From Lentisphaerota bacterium (GTDB lineage Bacteria > Verrucomicrobiota > Lentisphaeria > Oligosphaerales > PUNB01): a stretch of DNA of 6,389 bases. The position numbers and the translations under genes are program-made. The stretch covers positions 1 through 6,389 of the forward strand of contig PUNB01000073.1 in NCBI GenBank assembly GCA_003552565.1. The letters are read 5' to 3'. The notes under the pieces are model-generated. The model had not been told where the DNA came from. It was given only the letters and a program-made list of their open reading frames with translations, and did not search any database. Shown one piece after another: positions 1 through 5,526 of this stretch. The number at the start of each line of letters is the position of its first letter. The first letter of the stretch is position 1.

Positions 1-10
1 CTTGTCTCGC

Positions 11-80
11 ACCTTGTCCAGTGTTTTTTTGACTTTGGAATTAGGTTTGTGATCCGCCTCAGGCGGATTCGGGACAAGGT
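11..80. repeat. Foldback element with perfect 9-bp arms and an internal hairpin
   Basis: ACCTTGTCC at 11-19 is the exact reverse complement of GGACAAGGT at 72-80. Between these arms lies a second perfect hairpin, ATCCGCC (52-58), loop TCA, GGCGGAT (62-68). No convincing reading frame runs through it. The nested palindromes suggest a small dispersed repeat rather than a terminator, because no T-tract follows either stem. Its boundaries are inferred from the arms only. Confidence 0.55.
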
Positions 81-90
81 TAACAATGCG

Positions 91-149
91 AAGTCTCACA
101 TAAGCCCGATCACCGGCGCGATGCGCCTGATACCCCGAGGGAGAGACTT
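91..149. repeat. REP-like palindromic element, copy A (most complete copy)
   Basis: This is a 59-bp unit with nested symmetry. The outer arms are AAGTCTC (91-97) and GAGACTT (143-149). The central hairpin is GGCGC-GAT-GCGCC (115-127), flanked by a conserved CACATAAGCCCGA on the left and TGATACCCCGAGG on the right. Related copies lie at 1625-1676, 1841-1899, 6121-6157 and 6269-6320, always outside genes. A weak partial match to its left end (AAATCTCACACAAGC) occurs near 256-270. The layout is like repetitive extragenic palindromes, which in other bacteria are mobilised by RAYT transposases. No such transposase is present here. Confidence 0.75.
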
Positions 150-157
150 GGTGCATC

Positions 158-213
158 TGGAGCGCCCGCGTCCCCGCGGGCACTTATTTGGCCGCGAGGA
201 CGCGGCCGCTCCA
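158..213. repeat. GC-rich inverted repeat, 24-bp arms
   Basis: The arm at 158-181 pairs with the arm at 190-213 across an 8-base AT-rich loop (182-189). 21 of 24 positions are complementary, and both arms end in TGGAGCG/CGCTCCA. The core is very GC-rich (CCGCGTCC against GGACGCGG). It could form a very stable cruciform or RNA hairpin. There is no U-tract immediately after the stem, so a simple intrinsic terminator is unlikely. It lies directly beside REP copy A and a T-rich tandem repeat, as part of a repeat cluster. Confidence 0.7.
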
Positions 214-214
214 T

Positions 215-241
215 CTTTTGTGACTTTTTGTGTTTTTTGTG
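215..241. repeat. Degenerate 9-bp tandem repeat (T-rich)
   Basis: Three 9-bp units follow one another: CTTTTGTGA, CTTTTTGTG, TTTTTTGTG. The rest of the interval to the first gene (242-453) is AT-rich with no gene that I can recognise. It includes T-runs near 328-333 and 344-350 and a possible but unassignable -10-like TATAAG at 413-418. Confidence 0.5.
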
Positions 242-440
242 GCTATTAAATGACCAAATCTCACACAAGCTTAATCTTTCCTCTATAACAGCCGCAACCG
301 CATACTTTTCTCAGAACATTGAATTCCTTTTTTCCGAGGAACCTTTTTTTGATTGTATCGTCGTAGAAGACAAGATTGATTCCTAAGAACTACAAAATTT
401 CTAAGCTTGGCATATAAGGAATTTTCCACTCGTACCCACA

Positions 441-446
441 AGGAAG
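441..446 (+). promoter_or_regulatory. Shine-Dalgarno site for the PflX-like gene
   Basis: AGGAAG lies 7 bases before the ATG at 454. It supports this start over the in-frame ATG at codon 9, which would delete the twin-arginine motif. Confidence 0.7.
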
Positions 447-453
447 TCTGTCA

Positions 454-1515
454 ATGAAATTTTCCCGCAGAGAGTTCATGAAAACCGCCGGTTTCGCCGG
501 CACTTTCTTTCTGAGCGGCTGCGGCCGCGCCGGTGGACCCTCTCCAGCCGGGGTGCCCAATTGGTCCCCTGCTTACGCGAAACTGGAAGCGGAAGGGAAA
601 CTGGATGAAAGAATTGAACAAGCTTTTGCTCGCCTGGAAAAGTGCGATATTTGCCCTCGCGAATGCGGAGTCAACCGGCGTAGAGGGGAAAAAGGTTTCT
701 GCAATCTTGATGACAGATTGAAGGTGCACAGCCATTCCCCTCATTTCGGAGAAGAACTGCCCTTGGTCGGACGCCGCGGTTCAGGTACTATTTTCTTTTC
801 CTACTGCAACCTGCGCTGTGTTTTCTGTCAAAATTATCCTATCGCTCATGAAGGACGCGGACGTTATGTGGAAGACAGTGATCTGGCCCGCATGATGCTG
901 GATTTACAGAACCGCGGCTGTCACAATATCAACGTCGTCACCCCCACTCACATTCTGCCGCACATCATATCCGCCATCAGCATCGCCTGCAAACAGGGCC
1001 TCAAGCTGCCGATATGCTACAACACCGGCGGTTATGATTCGCTTGACAATATTAAACTTCTCGACGGCATAGTGGATATTTATCTGCCGGACCTGAAGTT
1101 CATGGATGGCGAAAAGGCCGAAAAATACGCCGTTCAGGGTGTTCGAGATTACCCCCGCCGAGCCCAGGCGGCGATCAAAGAGATGCATCGGCAGGCAGGT
1201 GACCTGGAAACTGACTCCCGCGACATTGCCTATAAAGGGGTGATGTTGCGCCACCTGGTAATGCCCAACCGCGTCGCCGGCACTCGTGAATTCGTTCGAT
1301 GGGTAGCCGATAATTTATCAACAAAAACCTATGTCAACATCATGTCGCAGTACCGTGTAGAGCATCGGGCTTTCGAATATGAACAGATCTCCCGCGCCAT
1401 CACTTCTGAAGAGTTCGTCGAAGCCATAGACTGGGCCCGGGAAGCGGGTCTGGAAAATCTTGACCGACGTTCAATGCAGCAATATCATATACACCGGCGC
1501 CGGGCGGGAGGATAA
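454..1515 (+). CDS. Tat-signal, lipoprotein-type radical SAM protein, PflX-like (COG1313)
   Basis: Predicted 353-residue radical SAM enzyme related to PflX (COG1313), a family resembling pyruvate formate-lyase activases; its substrate is unknown. Seen in the sequence: a twin-arginine motif SRREFMK (residues 4-10), a short hydrophobic stretch (11-20), then a good lipobox LSGC with Cys23 as the lipidation site. A Gly/Pro-rich linker (24-38) follows. An N-terminal cysteine set, C64-X2-C67-X3-C71-X11-C83, precedes the radical SAM site C118-X3-C122-X2-C125, which would bind the [4Fe-4S] cluster that cleaves SAM. Family signatures include NVVTPTH (160-166), YNTGGY (189-194), DIYLPDLKF (208-216) and MSQY (297-300). 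The start is fixed by an AGGAAG ribosome site 7 bases upstream. What is odd is the export/lipidation signal on a radical SAM enzyme, a class normally cytosolic. It stands alone, 571 bases from the next gene, with repeats on both sides. The family call is firm; location and substrate are inference. Confidence 0.9.
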   Translation: MKFSRREFMKTAGFAGTFFLSGCGRAGGPSPAGVPNWSPAYAKLEAEGKLDERIEQAFARLEKCDICPRECGVNRRRGEKGFCNLDDRLKVHSHSPHFGEELPLVGRRGSGTIFFSYCNLRCVFCQNYPIAHEGRGRYVEDSDLARMMLDLQNRGCHNINVVTPTHILPHIISAISIACKQGLKLPICYNTGGYDSLDNIKLLDGIVDIYLPDLKFMDGEKAEKYAVQGVRDYPRRAQAAIKEMHRQAGDLETDSRDIAYKGVMLRHLVMPNRVAGTREFVRWVADNLSTKTYVNIMSQYRVEHRAFEYEQISRAITSEEFVEAIDWAREAGLENLDRRSMQQYHIHRRRAGG

Positions 1516-1624
1516 CTCGAAAGTATGAGGAAAGTTCTTGAACCGCAATTTATTCGGGCATGAGTCAGTTCACTTGAAACAATCAGATCCCTTTCCGGAG
1601 AGGCTTCAACCACGAACCCAATGT

Positions 1625-1676
1625 TCCACATAAGCCCGACTGTCGGTGCGATGCGCCTGATACCCCGAGGCGGAAA
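1625..1676. repeat. REP-like element, copy B
   Basis: It shares CACATAAGCCCGA and GCGATGCGCCTGATACCCCGAGG-type flanks with copy A. The central stem is GGTGC-GAT-GCGCC, so one C-to-T change in the left arm leaves a G-U pair and the hairpin still forms. The AAGTCTC left arm of copy A is degraded here (ATGTTC), and the right end is CGGAAAC instead of GAGACTT. Confidence 0.7.
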
Positions 1677-1691
1677 CATATTTTGAACAGA

Positions 1692-1828
1692 AGATCGCAA
1701 AGGACGCAAAGAAGTGTATAATCTGTCGCTTGTCCTGCAAGCGGTCAAGGTGACAGCGGTTTGTGAATTGCTTCCGAAGCAATCCGCAAACCATTCTTAC
1801 TTTCTCCTCTTCGCGATCTTTGCGACCT
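1692..1828. repeat. Imperfect foldback with an internal 35-nt hairpin
   Basis: The outer arms 1692-1714 and 1806-1828 (GCAAAG/CTTTGC-rich) are complementary at 18 of 23 positions. Inside lies a strong hairpin at 1758-1792: GGTTTG...ATTGCTTC paired with GAAGCAAT...CAAACC with only a few mismatches or wobbles. The two REP-like copies B and C flank this unit as direct repeats. No open frame here looks like a real protein. Confidence 0.55.
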
Positions 1829-1840
1829 ACTGTAAAAATT

Positions 1841-1899
1841 AAGTTTCATACAAGCCCGACCGCCGGGTGCTTTTGCCCCCGGATGCCCCGGATGGAAAC
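1841..1899. repeat. REP-like element, copy C (diverged)
   Basis: The left flank AAGTTTCATACAAGCCCGACCG matches the family. The central stem has a different sequence but still folds: CCGGGTGC, loop TTTT, GCCCCCGG, with one mismatch. The right side (GGATGCCCCGGATGGAAACAG) matches the ends of copies B and F. Confidence 0.65.
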
Positions 1900-1929
1900 A
1901 GCGGCTGACGCAGAACCGTAACCCTGTCC

Positions 1930-2000
1930 GTGTGTATTCGTGTTAATACGTGGTTGTAATAAAAAACTCAATAAAACCACGGATGGACACTAATTAACAC
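1930..2000. repeat. Imperfect inverted repeat, 25-bp arms
   Basis: The arm 1930-1954 is complementary to 1976-2000 at 19 of 25 positions. Both arms contain the GTGT...GTGGT / ACCAC...ACAC pattern often seen as short degenerate repeats in environmental bacterial genomes. It lies about 90 bases before the flavoprotein gene. No promoter could be assigned with confidence between it and the gene. Confidence 0.5.
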
Positions 2001-2075
2001 TGATAACGACGAACAAAGAACGAAGCACGACGAACCGTTTTTCATACAACGACATTCTGATCCCCATTACAAAAA

Positions 2076-2080
2076 AGGAG
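2076..2080 (+). promoter_or_regulatory. Shine-Dalgarno site for the rubredoxin-flavoprotein gene
   Basis: AGGAG preceded by a run of A lies 6 bases before the ATG at 2087. It is strong and well spaced, and it fixes the start. Confidence 0.8.
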
Positions 2081-2086
2081 CTTAAA

Positions 2087-3628
2087 ATGCAGTCTTCTAT
2101 CTCTGAAACCCAACAAATATGGCGCTGTATCGTTTGCGGCTATCTTCACGAGGGTGCTAAACCGCCGGAAGAATGCCCGGTGTGCGGCGCCAAGGCTAAT
2201 GAGTTCGAAATCATGGAACAGCCGGCAGTGACGGCAAAACCGGAATCCAAACCGAAAGCTTGGCGCTGCCTGGTCTGCGATTATATCCATGAAGGTACGG
2301 AACCGCCGGCGGAATGTCCGGTGTGCGGAGCTTCGGCTAACGAATTCGAACCTGTGGAAGAACCGGAGGAGACCCCTGCCGCCGCTGGTGCCGCTTCCGA
2401 ACAAGCCGTTCCCGAAAAATTTGTCATCATCGGCGGCGGCATCGCCGGGTTGACCGCGGCGGAGGCTTTCAGAGAAAAAGTCACCGAGGGTGAAATCACC
2501 ATTGTCAATGAAGAACCGGGGCTGCCCTACTACCGCCTGAACCTGACCCGCTACCTGGCTGGTGAAATCAAACCGACTTCTCTACCTATCCGCCCGCAAC
2601 AGTGGTTTGAAGAAAGCAATATAAAACTGATTGACGGAACTTCGGCGACAGATCTCGACCCTGAGGCCGGAAAAATTCAACTGTCGAATGGCAATGAACT
2701 GTCTTACGACCGACTGCTTCTCTGTCCCGGATCTCATCCCTACACCCCGCCTATACCGAACAGCCAGCTGCCGAAAATAAAAACCTTGCGCACTAAAGAG
2801 GATGCCGATGAAATTCTGGAACAGATCGCCAGCGGCGCAAAATGCACGGTCGTGGGTGGCGGCGTTCTCGGCATTGAAACCGCCGGCGCTTTAGCCCGCC
2901 GCGGCGGCGACGTAACCCTGCTCGAAAGTCACGAATGGCTGATGCCGCGCCAGCTTAACAGATCAGCCGCCGAAAGAGTCAAAAAACATTTACAAAGCCT
3001 GGGAGTGAAACTGAAAGAGAATGCCAGAACAAGCCGATTCAATGGGTCCGCCGACAATGGTCTAGAGTCCATAGAGTTACAATCAGGCGAAGAGATTCCG
3101 GCCGACCTGGCAATTCTGGCCACTGGAGTCAGACCCAACACCGCTCTGGCCAGAAAGGCCGGGCTGGAAGTTGACACCGGTATCGTTGTCGACAACCATC
3201 TGCGCACATCCCGTCCGAGCATATTCGCCGCCGGGGATGCAGCCGAACATAACGGAACTCTTTACGGACTTTGGAATCCTTCTCAATTCCAAGGAAAAAT
3301 AGCCGGGATAAACGCTGGCGGCGGCAGTCTGGAGTTCGGCGGCATGCCCAGAAACAATACGTTAAAACTGGCCGGCATCGACGTTTGCAGTATCGGCGAA
3401 ATCCATGCGCATGACGGCAGCTATCTAACCATGGAAGAGGATCGGGAAAACATGTTCTGTCGTCTTATCTTTCACGACGATTATCTGGCCGGAGCCATCC
3501 TCATGGGAGATGGTGTCGAGTACAATTCCGCCATCAGAAAAGCCATTGAAAACCGCCAGCATTTCGGACCGCTGCTGCAGCATCAGCCAACTATCGATAA
3601 AATCCTGAAAAGTTTGGAATTGCAATAA
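2087..3628 (+). CDS. Double rubredoxin-like / NAD(P)H-dependent flavoprotein fusion
   Basis: Predicted 513-residue cytosolic electron-transfer flavoprotein. Two short rubrerythrin-type rubredoxin modules open the protein: C14-X2-C17...C30-X2-C33 and C61-X2-C64...C77-X2-C80, each able to hold one Fe(Cys)4 centre. They share the pattern WRCxVCxYxHEG...ECPVCGAxANEFE and are offset by 47 residues, so they look like an internal duplication. An acidic/Ala-rich linker (about 89-110) leads into an FAD-binding fold, VIIGGGIAGL (113-122), an NAD(P)H fold, VVGGGVLGIE (255-264), a conserved ATG at 346-348 and the second FAD motif AAGDAAE (381-387). A C-terminal domain with LKLAGIDVCSIGE (426-438) is typical of the NADH:rubredoxin oxidoreductase/nitrite-reductase-like family. 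The likely role is moving electrons from NAD(P)H through FAD to its own rubredoxin centres and on to a partner such as rubrerythrin or superoxide reductase; the partner is not in the window. No signal peptide and no neighbour within 500 bases. The family call is firm, the partner unknown. Confidence 0.9.
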   Translation: MQSSISETQQIWRCIVCGYLHEGAKPPEECPVCGAKANEFEIMEQPAVTAKPESKPKAWRCLVCDYIHEGTEPPAECPVCGASANEFEPVEEPEETPAAAGAASEQAVPEKFVIIGGGIAGLTAAEAFREKVTEGEITIVNEEPGLPYYRLNLTRYLAGEIKPTSLPIRPQQWFEESNIKLIDGTSATDLDPEAGKIQLSNGNELSYDRLLLCPGSHPYTPPIPNSQLPKIKTLRTKEDADEILEQIASGAKCTVVGGGVLGIETAGALARRGGDVTLLESHEWLMPRQLNRSAAERVKKHLQSLGVKLKENARTSRFNGSADNGLESIELQSGEEIPADLAILATGVRPNTALARKAGLEVDTGIVVDNHLRTSRPSIFAAGDAAEHNGTLYGLWNPSQFQGKIAGINAGGGSLEFGGMPRNNTLKLAGIDVCSIGEIHAHDGSYLTMEEDRENMFCRLIFHDDYLAGAILMGDGVEYNSAIRKAIENRQHFGPLLQHQPTIDKILKSLELQ

Positions 3629-3981
3629 AAATCAGGTTCCTTTTCAAATTGAGTGGGCAGCTCGTTTTCATTCACATTCAGAAGTTATGCATTGCTCGTG
3701 ACAGGTTTCGGGTTTCATCACTGTCATCCCATAACTTGGGAAAAGAGAGATTTTTCCAATATTTTTGTGCTGGGAGTTTTGGTATTATCGATACCCCAGT
3801 TAAGAATTTTGGTCGGGTTGTAAAAATGTCGACTTTGTCATTTTTGTCGGTTAAGCGGGTCGGTTAAGTGTATCTGAGCAAAAGCGGCGGTTAATAAAGC
3901 GATTAAGTGTATTGGGGCGCTTCTCTCTAAACACTTCAGCATCCTCACGATAAATTTGGAGGCGGAAATGAAGAGATTTGT

Positions 3982-4147
3982 GTGTACGAGTATGTGTACG
4001 AGTACGGGGAGACTATGAGCAGACTGTTCGATCATAGAGGAACTGAGGGGTGTGCCAGGCTTCGATCGACTTCGTCGCTTAGCTTGAAACGTTGTGTCCT
4101 GAGGAGTATCTCGGATGAATGATGGGCTGTTGGCCGTACTCGTACAC
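3982..4147. repeat. GTAC-rich tandem and inverted repeats flanking about 126 bases
   Basis: Two 12-bp units, GTGTACGAGTAT (3982-3993) and GTGTACGAGTAC (3994-4005), stand in tandem. GTGTACGAGTACGG (3994-4007) is the perfect reverse complement of CCGTACTCGTACAC (4134-4147). The enclosed 126 bases show no protein that I recognise. Weak similarity continues outside the arms (ATGAAG near 3968 and CTTCAT near 4168), so the whole could be a small foldback element of about 200 bp. Confidence 0.55.
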
Positions 4148-4203
4148 GTACACGCTGATCTCCCTCACTTCATGTGTGGCAAATTGAAACAAAGTAACAC
4201 TAC

Positions 4204-4231
4204 TGGACCCTGAAACCTGACACCTGAAACC
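4204..4231. repeat. 7-bp tandem repeat, TGAAACC type (four units)
   Basis: Consecutive heptamers read TGGACCC, TGAAACC, TGACACC, TGAAACC. Positions 4213-4231 reappear in inverted orientation at 6164-6182 with one difference, and in direct orientation at 6247-6265 with three differences. Confidence 0.65.
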
Positions 4232-4311
4232 AATCTGTTAGCCACAAAATCTAAGAAAAAACTATTAGCAACCCATTCGTTTTAAGAAAGATTCAAAAAT
4301 AAATAACCCCT

Positions 4312-5526
4312 ATGACCATAAACAAATCAACCCCGGGAAAGATGACCAAGCGGCAGTTTCTCAAGACCGGCCTTACCGGTCTGGGAGGTTTCTGCCTTTA
4401 TGGAATGCTGGGCTGTGATCGTCAGACCGCGCCGCCCCCTGACGCTCCTCGTCCGCAGACCAATGGCGCCTCTCCGGAAGCGCTTCCGGGGCATCCAGCT
4501 GCCTGGTTCAAGTCGTTAAGCAATAATCGCCTGCAATGTGAGCTGTGCCCGAAAAGATGCAAGCTGGACAGCGGCGAAAGGGGGCCATGCCGAGTGCGAA
4601 AAAATGTCGACGGCGAAGGCCGCACCTTGGCATACGCCAATCCGGCTCTGGTCCTGGAAGATGAGATCGCCCGAAAACCTTTTTTCCATGTTCTGCCTGG
4701 CAGTCGGGCCCTGGCAATCTCCACCGCCGGCTGTAATCTCGCCTGTGATTTCTGTGAGGTCTGGGATATGGCGCTGGTGGCGCCGGAAGATATTCACACC
4801 TACCAGATGGAACCGCCGCGGATTGTTGACAAAGCCGAATCCGGCGGCCTTCCCGCTGTTAGTTACTCCTTCGGTGAACCGGTGGTGTTTTATGAATATA
4901 TGCGGGACACCGCGGAGGAAGCCAAAAAAAGAGGCATGCTCAACCTGCTCCACACGGCCGGCTATATTGAACCGGAGCCGCTGAAGGAAATTATACCGCT
5001 GATGGACGCGGTCAATATCGACCTGAAAAGCTTTGATCCCCAATTTTATCGCCGCGTTGTTGAAGGAGAATTGGAACCGGTGCTTGAGACGATTAAACTT
5101 CTGGTCCGCGCCAATATTCACTTGGAAATCACTAATATCCAGATACCGACACTCAACGACAACCCGGAGGAACTGCGGGAAATGTGTAAGTGGCTGGCCA
5201 ATGAAGCAGGTCCGGGCACACCATTGCATTTCGCCCGTTTTTATCCGTTGCACCGGCTTTCCGACCTGCCTCAGACACCGATTTCAACACTGGAAAAAGC
5301 ACACGATATCGCCCAGGATGAAGGCATGGAATTTGTTTATATTTCTCGTGTCACCGGACATTCGGCTGAAAACACATTCTGCCCCTCTTGCGGCGAGAAA
5401 ATCATCGCCCGCACGGGCTTCATTCTCGACGATCTGCAAGTGGATGAAAAGGGGAAATGCAGGCACTGCGACCGGCAGATTCCCGGAAGATGGAATCACC
5501 CAGACAAGAAGAAAGCAAGTTCATGA
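4312..5526 (+). CDS. AmrS-like radical SAM enzyme (COG1180, AmmeMemoRadiSam type) with Tat-like lipoprotein N-terminus
   Basis: Predicted 404-residue radical SAM protein of the AmrS group, whose reaction is unknown. Seen: a Tat-like motif with KR instead of RR, TKRQFLK (12-18), a hydrophobic stretch (19-34), a lipobox-like MLGC with Cys35, and a Pro-rich tether (41-60). Then C76-X2-C79-X3-C83-X9-C93, KPFFHVLPGS (122-131) and the SAM-cluster site C141-X3-C145-X2-C148. SYSFGEPVVFYEYM (184-197) and VNIDLKSF (234-241) are family hallmarks. The C-terminus has C357-X2-C360...C383-X2-C386, a zinc-ribbon or rubredoxin-like knuckle pair usual for AmrS. The residues after the third cluster cysteine are EVW where, from memory of the family, QNW is usual. 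The ATG at 4312 has no visible Shine-Dalgarno; an alternative ATG at 4342 sits just after GGGAAAG, and both keep the Tat motif. The next gene overlaps by 4 bases. AmrA and AmrB are absent. The family call is strong; membrane location is inference. Confidence 0.88.
   Translation: MTINKSTPGKMTKRQFLKTGLTGLGGFCLYGMLGCDRQTAPPPDAPRPQTNGASPEALPGHPAAWFKSLSNNRLQCELCPKRCKLDSGERGPCRVRKNVDGEGRTLAYANPALVLEDEIARKPFFHVLPGSRALAISTAGCNLACDFCEVWDMALVAPEDIHTYQMEPPRIVDKAESGGLPAVSYSFGEPVVFYEYMRDTAEEAKKRGMLNLLHTAGYIEPEPLKEIIPLMDAVNIDLKSFDPQFYRRVVEGELEPVLETIKLLVRANIHLEITNIQIPTLNDNPEELREMCKWLANEAGPGTPLHFARFYPLHRLSDLPQTPISTLEKAHDIAQDEGMEFVYISRVTGHSAENTFCPSCGEKIIARTGFILDDLQVDEKGKCRHCDRQIPGRWNHPDKKKASS

Larger units (their letters stand above)
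3629..4311. other. Long intergenic region without a recognisable gene
   Basis: These 683 bases contain only short, low-quality frames. The first half is AT-rich. Small structures seen are a hairpin GGTAT...ATACC near 3780-3794, direct repeats TCGGTTAAG at 3847-3855 and 3860-3868, and TTAAGTGTAT at 3864-3873 and 3903-3912. The second half holds GTAC-rich inverted repeats and a heptamer tandem repeat, listed separately. I saw no tRNA, no T-tract terminator directly after the flavoprotein gene, and no clear promoter for the gene at 4312. Confidence 0.6.

Noticed and set aside
49..249. 66-codon open frame at the start of the window
   Set aside because: It runs straight through three repeat structures (11-80, 91-149, 158-213) and has no ribosome site.
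376..418. Promoter for the PflX-like gene (TTGATT and TATAAG)
   Set aside because: The two hexamers are about 31 bases apart, too far for a standard sigma-70 promoter, and no better pair was seen.
1485..1748. 87-codon minus-strand frame after the PflX-like gene
   Set aside because: Its codons are largely REP copy B and adjacent repeats; such repeat-derived frames are common false calls.
3649..3867. 72-codon open frame with a TTG start after the flavoprotein gene
   Set aside because: No ribosome site, no recognisable motif, AT-rich intergenic composition and short direct repeats at its end.
3629..4311. tRNA or riboswitch in the long gap
   Set aside because: No cloverleaf arms, T-loop sequence or CCA end could be found, and no known riboswitch core was recognised by eye.
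4516..5253. A 245-codon open frame on the minus strand inside the AmrS-like gene
   Set aside because: It is fully antisense to a well-supported radical SAM gene and has no recognisable domain; it reflects the codon bias of the + strand gene.
5457..5522. Longer start for the cupin gene
   Set aside because: The extra 22 codons overlap the end of the AmrS-like gene, encode its zinc-ribbon region in another frame, and add no family sequence. The ATGA overlap start at 5523 fits better.
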